50,343 nt of DNA from DAOUBP01 sp034432655 (GTDB lineage Bacteria > Chloroflexota > Anaerolineae > CG2-30-64-16), in NCBI GenBank assembly GCA_034432655.1, contig DAOUBP010000045.1, positions 1 through 50,343 of the forward strand, given 5' to 3'. Under the pieces are notes generated by a model. The model worked only from the letters and a program-made list of their open reading frames with translations. It made no database searches and had not been told where the DNA came from. The position numbers and the translations under genes are program-made. Shown in pieces: positions 1 to 7,574 of the stretch (positions are counted from its first letter, which is position 1; the number at the start of each line of letters is the position of its first letter).

Positions 1-84
1 CAACGTCTCTACCAACGTCTCTACCAACGTCTCTACCAACGTCTCTACCAACGTCTCTACCAACGTCTCTACCAACGTCTCTAC
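1..84. repeat. 12-bp tandem repeat at window edge (7 copies)
   Basis: Seven perfect head-to-tail copies of CAACGTCTCTAC fill the first 84 bases and run into the 5' end of the dihydropyrimidinase gene. Perfect identity, and the fact that the array touches the very edge of the sequence, suggest either an assembly loop at a contig end or a true minisatellite inside the gene. Read one frame off from the downstream gene the unit encodes QRLY and continues as QRLYDA, which fits the family sequence preceding ALAARR better than the TSLP repeat of the actual frame. The native gene therefore probably had one copy, and the junction carries a small frameshift. Confidence 0.9.
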
Positions 85-1157
85 GACGCGCCCTGGCCGC
101 GCGTCGCGCGGAGGCCGAAGGCAAGGCGGTTACTGACTACGGCCTGCACATGACCCTGCTGGATGCCAACCCCGCGACCCTGGCCGAGATCCCGGCGGTG
201 ATCGAGGCCGGCGTGACGTCGTTCAAAGTCTACACCACCTACAGCTTCAAGTTGACCGACGACCAGCTGGTGGCAGGGATGGCGGCGGTGGGAGCGGCGG
301 GCGGCATCGTGCTGGCCCATGCGGAGAACGACGCGGGCATCGCCTTTCTGCGCCAACGCTTTTTAGACGCCGGCCATACAGCCCCGCGCTATCACCCCCG
401 GTCGCGGCCGGCGGCGATGGAGGCGGAGGCGGTCGAGCGCGTGTTGGCGCTGGGTGAAGTGACCGGGTGCCCGATCTACATTGTGCACACTTCCACCGGC
501 CGGGGTGCCGACGCCATTGCCCGCGCCCGGGCCCGCGGCCAGGCCGCCTACGGTGAAACCTGCCCCCAATACCTGGTGCTGACCGATGCCGAATACGACC
601 GGCCCGGCTTCGAGGGCGCGAAGTTCGTCTGCTCGCCGCCGCTGCGCACGGCAGAGGACCAGGCCGTGCTGTGGGCGCACCTGGCTGCCGATGCACTCAG
701 CGCTGTGGGCACCGATCACTGTCCGTTCTTTTATGCCGGCCAGAAGGACCTGGGGCGGCCCGATGCGCCGCCGCCGTTCAACCGCATCCCCGGCGGCATG
801 CCCGGCATCGAGGCGCGGCTGGCGCTGCTTTACACCTATGGCGTGGGCGCCGGCCGGCTGACATTGGAGCGCTGGGTCGAGGTCTGCTGCACCGCGCCCG
901 CGCGCATCTTCGGCCTGGCCGGCCGCAAAGGCGCGTTAACCGTCGGCGCCGATGCCGACGTGGTGATCTTTGACCCCGACCGCGAGGTCACCCTGTCCCG
1001 CGCGGTGTTGCACGAAAACTGCGACTACACCCCCTATGAAGGCTGCCAGCTCAAGGGGTACCCCGTCCTCACCATGCTCCGGGGCCGGGTCATCGCTCGC
1101 GATGGCCGGTTCGTGGGCGAGCAGGGTGGGGGGCGGTTCTTGGCACGGCGGATGTAA
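3..1157 (+). CDS. dihydropyrimidinase / D-hydantoinase, 5'-truncated
   Basis: Cyclic amidohydrolase that would open dihydropyrimidine or hydantoin rings to N-carbamoyl amino acids in the cytoplasm. Visible metal-site residues are the carbamylated lysine in GVTSFKVYTTY (codon at 225), the histidine of LAHAEND (318), the histidine of YIVHTST (486) and the aspartate of GTDHCPF near 714. The N-terminal HxH zinc motif and roughly 100 residues of the usual 450-460 are missing because the window starts inside the gene. The frame stays open to base 3, but the first 84 bases are a 12-bp repeat that is probably not native, so recognisable homology begins near base 90; ATG 150 is internal. It is followed by ssnA-, preA- and ygeY-like genes, a set recalling the E. 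coli hyuA-ssnA-ygeY purine-catabolic region. Family is sure; exact substrate is not. Confidence 0.88.
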   Translation, partial: TSLPTSLPTSLPTSLPTSLPTSLPTSLRRALAARRAEAEGKAVTDYGLHMTLLDANPATLAEIPAVIEAGVTSFKVYTTYSFKLTDDQLVAGMAAVGAAGGIVLAHAENDAGIAFLRQRFLDAGHTAPRYHPRSRPAAMEAEAVERVLALGEVTGCPIYIVHTSTGRGADAIARARARGQAAYGETCPQYLVLTDAEYDRPGFEGAKFVCSPPLRTAEDQAVLWAHLAADALSAVGTDHCPFFYAGQKDLGRPDAPPPFNRIPGGMPGIEARLALLYTYGVGAGRLTLERWVEVCCTAPARIFGLAGRKGALTVGADADVVIFDPDREVTLSRAVLHENCDYTPYEGCQLKGYPVLTMLRGRVIARDGRFVGEQGGGRFLARRM

Positions 1158-1347
1158 GTACTGCGTATTGCGTACTGCATACTCAGTAGATCACAGTTTA
1201 GCTCACGCAAAGCCGCCAAGAGCGCAAAGAGTCCTTGTTTTTCCCTGGCGTCTTTGCGTCTTTGCGTGAGATTCGTGATCTACTGATACTGCGTGATGCG
1301 CATTGGCCATTCGTCATTCACTGATTCGCTGATTCGAGGCGCCATTG
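1158..1347. repeat. word-repeat spacer flanking a 105-bp palindromic element
   Basis: No gene lies in this 190-base gap. Directly after the TAA stop come reverse-complement copies of the GCAGTAC/GCAATAC heptamer (about 1158-1181), then the 105-bp element listed separately, then GCGTGAT-type words and two reverse copies of the octamer GCGAATCA (TGATTCGC and a variant, 1320-1337). The same words recur in spacers near 13.0, 34.8, 35.5 and 47.7 kb. No convincing promoter is visible. Confidence 0.8.
1182..1286. repeat. 105-bp dispersed palindromic element, copy 1
   Basis: The element begins CTCAGTAGATCACAG and ends CGTGATCTACTGA, so its ends are inverted repeats. Its interior also folds back: GCTCACGCAAAG pairs imperfectly with CTTTGCGTGAG. 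It matches the copy at 38067-38171 over its full 105 bases with only two differences that I can count, which indicates recent dispersal. It carries no coding capacity and no transposase is nearby. A relative with the same ends and a different centre is at 14709-14808. Confidence 0.88.
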
Positions 1348-2715
1348 ATGTCAACCTTAATCCTTCCCGATTTTCTCATTGCCACCCCCGGCGAGCCGCC
1401 ACTGGAGGGGTGGGGCGTGCGCGTGGTGGGCGATCAGATCGCCGCGGTCGCGCCCAACGCCGAGCTGCGAGCCGCGTACCCGGAGGACGACGTTGTGGAC
1501 GCGGCCGGTCAGACCCTGTCACCTGGCTTCGTGGACGCGCACACGCACTTGTACGGCGTGTTGGCCCACGGCATCCCGCTCCACAAAGCGCCGTCCGGCT
1601 TCTGGCCGTTCCTGGTTGACTTCTGGTGGCCGCTGGTGGAGGATCGGCTCGACCACGAGATGATCTGTGCCGCGACCGACCTGAACCTGGCCATGATGTT
1701 GCGGGGCGGTACCACCTGCTTCTTCGACGTCACCGAGGCACCTCATGCTATCCCCGGTTGCCTGCATGCTCAGGCTGAGGTCGTCCGCGCGCGCGGCATC
1801 CGCGGCATCCTTTCCTTTGAAGCCACCGAGCGGGTCAGCAAGGAGAACGGCCAGCTGGGCCTGCGCGAGAACCTGGAGTTTATTCGAGCGTGCGGAAAAG
1901 ACGAAGGACGAAAGACGGAGGACGGGGGAGGCTTGTCCGTCCTTCGTCCTTCGTCGTTGGTCAGCGGCCTCATGTGCTACCACACCACCTTCACCTGCTC
2001 GGCCGGATTCATCCGCCAGGCGTTCGAGTTGGCCGCGGCCGAGGGGGTTTCGGTGCACATGCACGCGTCCGAGGGCACGTATGAGCCTGAGTATGCCCTG
2101 CAGCACTTCGGCGGCCGCACTTTCGAGTACTACGAGCGGTTGGGGGTGGCCGGGCCGGCCATGCAGGCGTCGCAGTGCGTGCAGCTCAGCCCGATGGAGA
2201 TCGAGATTATCGCGCGCCGCGGGGTGCGCGTGACCCACATGCCCCTTTCCAACTGCGAGGTGGGCGGCGGCATCGCGCCGGTGCCCGACCTGGTGGCCGC
2301 AGGCGTGACCGTGGGCCTCGGCTCGGACGGCTACATCACCGACATGTTCGAGGTGATGCGCGGCGCGTTCTTGATCCATAAGGCGCATCGCCAGGACCCG
2401 CGCGTCATGCCGGCCAGCCTGGTCTGGTACCTGGCGACGGAGGGCGGCGCGCGCGCCATCGGCCTGGAGCAGGTGGGCCGGCTGGCCCCCGGCTGGCAGG
2501 CCGACCTGCAGCTGATTGACTCGACCCTGCCGACCCCGGTCGAGCCGTGGAACCTGTATGAACAGCTCCTGCTCTACCGCAGCCGCCGCGATGTCCGTCA
2601 CGTGATGGTGGCCGGGCAATGGCGCGTGCGGGACGGCGAGGTGCTGGGCGTGGACGAGGCCGCGTTGCGGGCCAGGGCACACGCGGCCGCGCAGAAGCTT
2701 TGGGAGCTCCAATAA
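1348..2715 (+). CDS. ssnA: SsnA-like amidohydrolase (guanine deaminase/chlorohydrolase family)
   Basis: 455-residue metal-dependent hydrolase of the ATZ/TRZ-SsnA group. After a small N-terminal beta domain, VDAHTHLYG (His65, His67) gives the first metal ligands. WWPL downstream, the histidine cluster VHMHASEG and GLGSDGYITDMFE (metal aspartate) follow the order seen in E. coli SsnA. In that family's setting it acts with HyuA and YgeY homologues in anaerobic purine breakdown; the same neighbours are present here, so a ureide or deaminase role is inferred. ATG 1348 is chosen; TTG 1345 directly before it is possible. Residues about 183-204 are encoded by an inverted repeat that looks inserted in frame between two conserved blocks. 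The upstream spacer is all repeat. Confidence 0.82.
   Translation: MSTLILPDFLIATPGEPPLEGWGVRVVGDQIAAVAPNAELRAAYPEDDVVDAAGQTLSPGFVDAHTHLYGVLAHGIPLHKAPSGFWPFLVDFWWPLVEDRLDHEMICAATDLNLAMMLRGGTTCFFDVTEAPHAIPGCLHAQAEVVRARGIRGILSFEATERVSKENGQLGLRENLEFIRACGKDEGRKTEDGGGLSVLRPSSLVSGLMCYHTTFTCSAGFIRQAFELAAAEGVSVHMHASEGTYEPEYALQHFGGRTFEYYERLGVAGPAMQASQCVQLSPMEIEIIARRGVRVTHMPLSNCEVGGGIAPVPDLVAAGVTVGLGSDGYITDMFEVMRGAFLIHKAHRQDPRVMPASLVWYLATEGGARAIGLEQVGRLAPGWQADLQLIDSTLPTPVEPWNLYEQLLLYRSRRDVRHVMVAGQWRVRDGEVLGVDEAALRARAHAAAQKLWELQ
1895..1957. repeat. in-frame palindromic insertion inside the amidohydrolase gene
   Basis: The left arm AAAGACGAAGGACGAAAGAC (from 1897) faces the right arm GTCCGTCCTTCGTCCTTCG (1936-1954), forming a stem of about 20 base pairs with one or two mismatches. 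Its purine-rich composition differs from the surrounding gene. It is translated as a charged stretch (KDEGRKTEDGGG and on) that I would not expect in the enzyme core. Its length keeps the reading frame. Confidence 0.75.
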
Positions 2716-2731
2716 GGACCTGAATATAGAA

Positions 2732-2795
2732 GGAATCGAGCCTTCAGGCGGTTTGATGCTCAGACAGGGCAACCGGCTAAAGCCTCGAATCCAGG
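2732..2795. repeat. GAGGCTTTAGCCGGT-family palindrome, copy 1
   Basis: The left arm GGAATCGAGCCTTCAGGCGG and right arm ACCGGCTAAAGCCTCGAATCC form an imperfect hairpin in the spacer after the amidohydrolase. It is the same two-armed element as the one at 9621-9684 in the opposite orientation. Its right end stops a few bases before the ribosome binding site of the next gene. Confidence 0.8.
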
Positions 2796-2810
2796 CTTGT
2801 GGGAGGCATC

Positions 2811-3950
2811 ATGGCAGACTTGCAGACAACTCTCTTCGGCATCCCCATGCCGTCCCCCTTCATCCTGGCCTCGGGCCCCCTGTCGTATGACGCGACCGGG
2901 CTGTGGGAGGCGTACAAGGCGGGCGCAGGCGGGGTGGTGACCAAGACCCTGCGGCTGGAGGCCGCGATCAACCCGACCCCGCACATGGTGGTCCCGCGTT
3001 CGTCTAACCTGCGGGCCACCCTTTTCAACACCGAAAAATGGGCCGACCTCACCTGGGAGCGGTGGGTGGAGGTCGAGCTGCCGGCCATGCGGGGCCATCC
3101 CGGCATCCTCATCGCCAGCATCGGCCACACCCCGATTGAGGGCGAGGTGATCGCCGGGCCGGTGGCGGCGACCGGCGTGGTGGATGCCATCGAGTGCGTG
3201 GCTTACACCAAGGCCACCATCGTAGACCTGGTGCGCCGCGTGCGTGAGCAGGCGCCGGAGATGCCCATCCTGGCCAAGCTGACCTTCAACTGGGGAGACG
3301 AGCTGTACCCCGCGGCCGAGGCGGTGCTGAAAGCCGGCGCGAACGGCTTCACGGCCATTGACTCCATCGGCCCTACGCTGCAGATTGACATCGAGACGGG
3401 GCAGCCGACCATCGGCGGCGTGGGGAACAAGGCCTGGATGTCCGGCGCGGCGATCCGGCCGGTGGCCCAGGCCGTGGTCTCGGAACTGGCGGTCCGTTTC
3501 CCCGGCGTGCCTATTGTCGGCACCGGTGGAGTCATTCAGGCCGAAGACGCGGTGGAGATGACCATGGTCGGCGCGTCGGCGATCGGTGTGTGCACGGCGC
3601 CGCTGTTGCGCGGGCTGGAATGGTTCGGCAAGACGGCGGAAAAGCTGAGCGCCTGGCTGGACGCGCACGGCTATGCCAGCCTGTCCGATGTGCGCGGCAT
3701 GGCGCTGCCCCATCTGCACAAGATCGAGGATACTGCGCCGCTGACTTTCGAGTTCGACCCGCTCAAGTGCACCAAGTGCGACCTGTGCGTGGTGCTCTGC
3801 CCTTACGACGCGCGGCAGATGGGCGGCGGCGACAAGCCCAAGAGCCCGACCCTGACCCAGATCCTGGACGAGGACCGCTGCCGTTACTGCGGCCTGTGCG
3901 TGGAAGTGTGCAAGCCGGCCGCGCTGACGTATGGCAATTGGCCGCGGTGA
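2811..3950 (+). CDS. preA: PreA-like dihydropyrimidine/dihydroorotate dehydrogenase with C-terminal ferredoxin domain
   Basis: 379-residue flavin TIM barrel (about residues 1-300) of the dihydroorotate dehydrogenase class, ending in a two-cluster ferredoxin domain: CTKCDLCVVLCPYDA and CRYCGLCVEVCKPAA each give CxxCxxCxxxCP-type [4Fe-4S] ligands, with K instead of P after the last cysteine of the second. This layout matches PreA, the catalytic half of NAD-dependent dihydropyrimidine dehydrogenase, which reduces uracil and thymine. The PreT partner is not in the window. Together with the dihydropyrimidinase upstream it would give the first two steps of reductive pyrimidine catabolism. Start ATG 2811 has GGGAGG five bases upstream; GTG 2799 is an unlikely alternative. 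Substrate direction is inferred from neighbours. Confidence 0.85.
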   Translation: MADLQTTLFGIPMPSPFILASGPLSYDATGLWEAYKAGAGGVVTKTLRLEAAINPTPHMVVPRSSNLRATLFNTEKWADLTWERWVEVELPAMRGHPGILIASIGHTPIEGEVIAGPVAATGVVDAIECVAYTKATIVDLVRRVREQAPEMPILAKLTFNWGDELYPAAEAVLKAGANGFTAIDSIGPTLQIDIETGQPTIGGVGNKAWMSGAAIRPVAQAVVSELAVRFPGVPIVGTGGVIQAEDAVEMTMVGASAIGVCTAPLLRGLEWFGKTAEKLSAWLDAHGYASLSDVRGMALPHLHKIEDTAPLTFEFDPLKCTKCDLCVVLCPYDARQMGGGDKPKSPTLTQILDEDRCRYCGLCVEVCKPAALTYGNWPR

Positions 3951-3991
3951 CCGATGCAGTACTCTGTATTCAGCCAGGAAGTGACCTTGTC

Positions 3992-5152
3992 ATGACGGCA
4001 GACTCCCTGATTTCCTTCACCCGTTCCCTCATCCGCACTCCCAGCGTTTCGGGCGAGGAGAACGCTGTGGTAGATGTGATCTTGCGCGAGATGCGTGCGT
4101 TGGGGTTCGATGCCTTCTGGCGCGATGACTGTGGCAGCGCGGTGGGCGTGATCCTGGGCGATCAGCCGGGGCCGACGCTGTTGCTGTGCGGTCATTGCGA
4201 CACGGTGGGGATTGCGGCAGGAGTCGAGTGGCGGCACGATCCGTTCGGTGGCGAGATCGAGGACGGGTTCATCTACGGTCGCGGCGCGGCCGATATGAAA
4301 GGCGCGCTGGCGGCCATGATCCACGCGGCCGGCGCAGTGGATCGCGCCAGGCTGGCCGGCCGGGTGATCGTCGCCGCGACCGTGATGGAGGAGAACCTGG
4401 AGGGCGCGGCGCTGAAGTTCATCATGGACGGCATCCGGCCCGACTTCGTGGTTATCGGCGAGGCCACCAACCTGAACCTGAACCGGGGCGGCCGCGGCCG
4501 GGCCGAGATCCACTTGGAGACCATTGGCCGGCCCGCGCACTCGTCGAACCCGGAAGTGGGGCGTAACGCGGTGCTGGACATGCTGCCGGTGGTGGCCGCG
4601 GCCGCGGCGCTGCCCGTGCGGCAGGATCCGCTGCTCGGCCCGGCCATCTGCGCGCTCACCGACATTATCTCCGACCCGTATCCAGGCTACTCGGTGATCC
4701 CCAGCCGCTGTCGGGTCACCTATGACCGGCGCCTGTTGCCGGGCGAGACGCCGGCGGGGGTGCTGGCCGAGTTTCAGGCGTTGGCGTCCGCTGCGCCGCC
4801 AGGTGCAGACTTGCGGGTCCGTATCGCCGAGGGCGCACATCGCACCTACACGGGGCAGATGCTGTCCGGCGCCAAGTTCCTTCCGGCCTGGGTCTTCCCG
4901 GAGGAACATCCGTTCGTGCAGGCGGCGTTGCGTGGGCTGCGCGCGGCCGGCCTCGACCCGGCCATCGGCGCCTATCGCTTCTGCACCGATGCGGCCTACA
5001 GCGCCGGCACGGCCGGCGTGCCTACCGTCGGTTTTGGCCCTGGACGGGAAGAGGATGCGCATGTGGTAGATGAACGCCTGGCGGTCGCAGACTTGCTGGC
5101 CGCGGAACGCGGCTACTGTGGCATTATCGCGGCGGTACAGCGCTGCTGTTAA
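3992..5152 (+). CDS. M20-family metallohydrolase (YgeY/ArgE/DapE-like)
   Basis: 386-residue zinc hydrolase. GHCDTV (His68, Asp70), GRGAADMKG (bridging Asp near 104), MEENLEG (catalytic Glu pair near 137) and a C-terminal AHVVDE histidine are the standard M20 residues, and AHSS lies in the lid domain. The GRGAADMKG form points to the ArgE/DapE/YgeY branch rather than the HyuC carbamoylase branch. With the three genes upstream it could cleave an N-carbamoyl or N-acyl product, but this is inference. The reading frame is open far upstream through the preA gene. ATG 3992 is chosen because the conserved N-terminus starts there; AGGAAG lies about 12 bases before it. Confidence 0.8.
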   Translation: MTADSLISFTRSLIRTPSVSGEENAVVDVILREMRALGFDAFWRDDCGSAVGVILGDQPGPTLLLCGHCDTVGIAAGVEWRHDPFGGEIEDGFIYGRGAADMKGALAAMIHAAGAVDRARLAGRVIVAATVMEENLEGAALKFIMDGIRPDFVVIGEATNLNLNRGGRGRAEIHLETIGRPAHSSNPEVGRNAVLDMLPVVAAAAALPVRQDPLLGPAICALTDIISDPYPGYSVIPSRCRVTYDRRLLPGETPAGVLAEFQALASAAPPGADLRVRIAEGAHRTYTGQMLSGAKFLPAWVFPEEHPFVQAALRGLRAAGLDPAIGAYRFCTDAAYSAGTAGVPTVGFGPGREEDAHVVDERLAVADLLAAERGYCGIIAAVQRCC

Positions 5153-5186
5153 TGTTAAGTTTAAGCAACAACCTGTTAAGTAATAC

Positions 5187-5215
5187 TTGACAAGACATTC
5201 GAGTTATGCTATTGT
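5187..5215 (+). promoter_or_regulatory. sigma-70-type promoter for the XRE-cupin regulator
   Basis: TTGACA (5187-5192), a 17-base spacer and TATTGT (5210-5215) lie about 52 bases before the regulator start. The surrounding sequence is AT-rich, unlike the window. CTTGACAAG is a short palindrome over the -35 box, and GTTAAG occurs twice upstream; both could be operator sequence. Confidence 0.65.
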
Positions 5216-5266
5216 TAGAGTATTCACAGCCCGTCAAAGCAAAATTGCCTCAGAGGTCGCGCGCGC

Positions 5267-5803
5267 ATGATCGGAGAACGCATCCGGCAAAGACGCAAAG
5301 AGCTCGGTTACACCCTACGCGAACTCGGCGCGCGCACGAATTTGACTGCCAGTTTCCTCAGCCAGGTTGAGAACAGCCAGTGTTCACCCTCGCTTTCTTC
5401 TCTGCAACGTATTGCGACAGCACTCGAAGTGCCGATGTTCGCCTTTCTCGATTACACAGCACCGCCCAGTCCGGTGATCCGAGCCGGGGAGCGGCCCAAG
5501 CTGGACACATGTGATGCCGACATCTGCTACGAGTTGCTTTCGCGGGATCTCGGTGGTCAGCTTATGGCTGTGCTGATCAAGGTGCAGCCGGGCGGCCGGC
5601 GGATCGCTGAAAGGCTGGCAAAGCCTACTGATGAGCTGATGTACGTACTACGAGGCCGCCTGTCTATCACCGTAGGTGATCAGACCTATGTGCTCGGCCC
5701 GGGCGATAGCATCAGTTATGAAGGCCGATCGTTGCGGGAATTCGCAGCGCTGGGGGAGGAGGAGCTTCACGTGATCTGTTGTCTGACCCCGCCGGTGCTG
5801 TGA
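5267..5803 (+). CDS. XRE-family helix-turn-helix regulator with cupin sensor domain
   Basis: 178-residue transcription factor. Residues about 5-60 are a Cro/CI-type helix-turn-helix (IRQRRKELGYTLRELG, then SFLSQVENSQCSPSLSSL). Residues about 95-175 are a cupin beta barrel (DELMYVLRGRLSITVG, LGPGDSISYEG) likely to bind a small ligand. This architecture usually controls adjacent transport or catabolic genes. It stands between the ureide cluster and the ABC transporter with its own good promoter, and a 116-base gap separates it from the binding-protein gene. It could regulate either side; the palindrome over its own -35 box suggests autoregulation. The histidines usual in metal-binding cupins are not obvious. 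Confidence 0.85.
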   Translation: MIGERIRQRRKELGYTLRELGARTNLTASFLSQVENSQCSPSLSSLQRIATALEVPMFAFLDYTAPPSPVIRAGERPKLDTCDADICYELLSRDLGGQLMAVLIKVQPGGRRIAERLAKPTDELMYVLRGRLSITVGDQTYVLGPGDSISYEGRSLREFAALGEEELHVICCLTPPVL

Positions 5804-5919
5804 GGTGATCCGGATAGAAAGGAGGTGCGCCCTGCCGTAGGATTAGGATTGGATCTGTTGTCTTCAGCCAGCGTTCGGAGAATCCCTGTCTTGCTCATTA
5901 TCACGGAGGAGATCACACT

Positions 5920-7308
5920 ATGAAGGCTCGTTACACATTGATTGTCCTGGCGGCAGTTGTCGTCTTGCTGTTAGGCGCGTGTGCACAACCCGCGCCGGCC
6001 CCTGCGCAGCCGGCTGCTACCGCAGCCCCGACCAAGGCCCCTGAGCCGAAGACCGTTTTCACCTGGTTCCAGTACGACGAGACCAATACCGACCCCAAGA
6101 GCGATGAGCGTGTGGGGAACGAGTACCTGCGCAAGGCCATGCCGGCCTTCAACAAGGCGTTCGAGGGGAAGTGGGTCTGGAAGAACCAGTTCACCCCCTG
6201 GGACAAACTTTCAGCCAACATTGTGGCAGCCGTGCAGGCGAAGGGTGAAGTGCCCGACATCGTAGAGATCGGGACCACTGAGATCAACTACTATTACAAG
6301 AACGGCACGTTCCAGGATCTTACCGACTGGGCCAAGGCGCAAAGCTGGTACTCTGATATGGATCCCAACGCGCTGAAGGCCTGTTCAGGACCTGACGGGA
6401 AACTGTACTGTATCCCCATGGCCGAGCGGCCGCATCTGGTCTACGTCTGGAAGGATCGCTTCCCCAACGGTTTCCCCAAGACCCCCGAACAGTTCCTGGC
6501 TGAAGGGGAGCGTTTGAAGAAGGAGGGGTTGTACGCGCTGACTTTCTTCGGCTCCACCGACTTCAACGGCAACGGTGCAACCCGCGCGGTCTGGACGACC
6601 ATCGCTTCGTTCGGCGGCACCTATGATGACGGCAAGGGCAAGATGTTGTTGAACACGCCGGAGAACGTGGCCGCGGTCGCCTGGTTACGCGAGATGGTGC
6701 AGAGGGGCTACGTGCCGGAGATCGCGTTTGCTGGCGGCTTCCAGGAGGAGGAGGCGTTCAAGGATGCCTCGGCCGGGGCGTTCCCCACGGGCCTGTTCGG
6801 CTACCGGTATATCAACCCATTGACGGCGCCCAGCGGCAAGAAGTACGACACCAAGACCGAGCAGGACATGCTCAACGCCATCGCCGAGGGTGACGTGATC
6901 CTGCGGCCCATGGTCGCGCCGGAGGGTAAGAAGCCCGGCTGTGACATTAACAGCCCAGCCCTGGCCATCCCGGTCGGTGCCAAGAACCCCGAAGGTGCCC
7001 AGGCGCTCATCAATTGGCTGCTGGCCCCGGAGCAGAACCCGGACTACGTGCTCGGCCCTGGCGCCGGCTTCCCGGTCTTGAAGTCGCAGCAGGGGCTGCC
7101 GCAGTACCAAACTGCGTTCTATCAGCAGGCGGCCGAGGCGGTCAACGCCAGCGCGTGCCGGCCGTGGTTCGGCTCGCTGGAAGACCCGGGGGCTGCGCAG
7201 AAGGTGATCATGGACGCAGTTTACAAGCTGATCAAGCAAGATCCCAAGGCGGATATTGCTACGGAGTTGCAGAAGGCGCAGGACGAGTACAACAAGCAGC
7301 ACGGATGA
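5920..7308 (+). CDS. carbohydrate ABC transporter substrate-binding lipoprotein
   Basis: 462-residue family-1 extracellular solute-binding protein. The N-terminus is a lipoprotein signal peptide with lipobox LLLGAC (Cys21) followed by a proline/alanine linker, so the mature protein would be tethered outside the cytoplasmic membrane. The body (about 45-460) is a MalE/UgpB-like two-lobe fold, with PDIVEIGTTEINYYYKNG near residue 110 as in sugar-binding proteins. GGAGGAG precedes ATG 5920. It is followed by two MalFG-type permeases. No ATPase gene is present, so a shared MsmX/UgpC-like ATPase elsewhere is likely. The ligand is unknown; downstream genes suggest a sugar, polyol or sugar acid. Confidence 0.88.
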   Translation: MKARYTLIVLAAVVVLLLGACAQPAPAPAQPAATAAPTKAPEPKTVFTWFQYDETNTDPKSDERVGNEYLRKAMPAFNKAFEGKWVWKNQFTPWDKLSANIVAAVQAKGEVPDIVEIGTTEINYYYKNGTFQDLTDWAKAQSWYSDMDPNALKACSGPDGKLYCIPMAERPHLVYVWKDRFPNGFPKTPEQFLAEGERLKKEGLYALTFFGSTDFNGNGATRAVWTTIASFGGTYDDGKGKMLLNTPENVAAVAWLREMVQRGYVPEIAFAGGFQEEEAFKDASAGAFPTGLFGYRYINPLTAPSGKKYDTKTEQDMLNAIAEGDVILRPMVAPEGKKPGCDINSPALAIPVGAKNPEGAQALINWLLAPEQNPDYVLGPGAGFPVLKSQQGLPQYQTAFYQQAAEAVNASACRPWFGSLEDPGAAQKVIMDAVYKLIKQDPKADIATELQKAQDEYNKQHG

Positions 7309-7345
7309 TCTATCTGCACTCCCTTGCCTGTCAGTGATGAGTGCT

Positions 7346-7391
7346 GGGGAGGCGAGCAGAGTCGCTTGTCGGCCGCTCTGTGCGCCTCCCC
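7346..7391 (+). other. strong intra-operon hairpin between binding protein and permease genes
   Basis: GGGGAGGCGAGCAGAG pairs with CTCTGTGCGCCTCCCC, giving a nearly perfect 16-bp stem with an internal mismatch. There is no U-tract, so it is more likely an mRNA-stabilising or partial attenuation structure of the kind found after periplasmic-binding-protein genes than a classical terminator. The rest of the 266-base gap (7309-7574) holds only short GTTGCCCAGG-like repeats. Confidence 0.6.
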
Positions 7392-7574
7392 GGTGTTATG
7401 GCATTACCGCACAACATTTGCGTCCGGCGCGCAAATGGTCGGGTTGCAGAATGAATTCCGCGTTACGATGAACCGGGTTGCCCAGGGAGCTGTGGCCCAG
7501 GTTGCCCGGCCCTTCGTTTGACCTCTTCTCATTTGCCGTCCCAGCGTGGTGTTGGCTGTTGAGGTGGCAGCAGC

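Noticed and set aside
1519..2772. Minus-strand 417-residue frame opposite the SsnA-like gene
   Set aside because: No motifs and typical antisense composition; the plus-strand gene has metal-site residues in the right order.
3590..3991. N-terminal extension of the M20 hydrolase overlapping preA
   Set aside because: The extension is out-of-frame preA sequence rich in arginine; the family N-terminus begins at ATG 3992.
5304..5330. Second regulator start inside the XRE gene
   Set aside because: Would remove the first helix of the helix-turn-helix domain.
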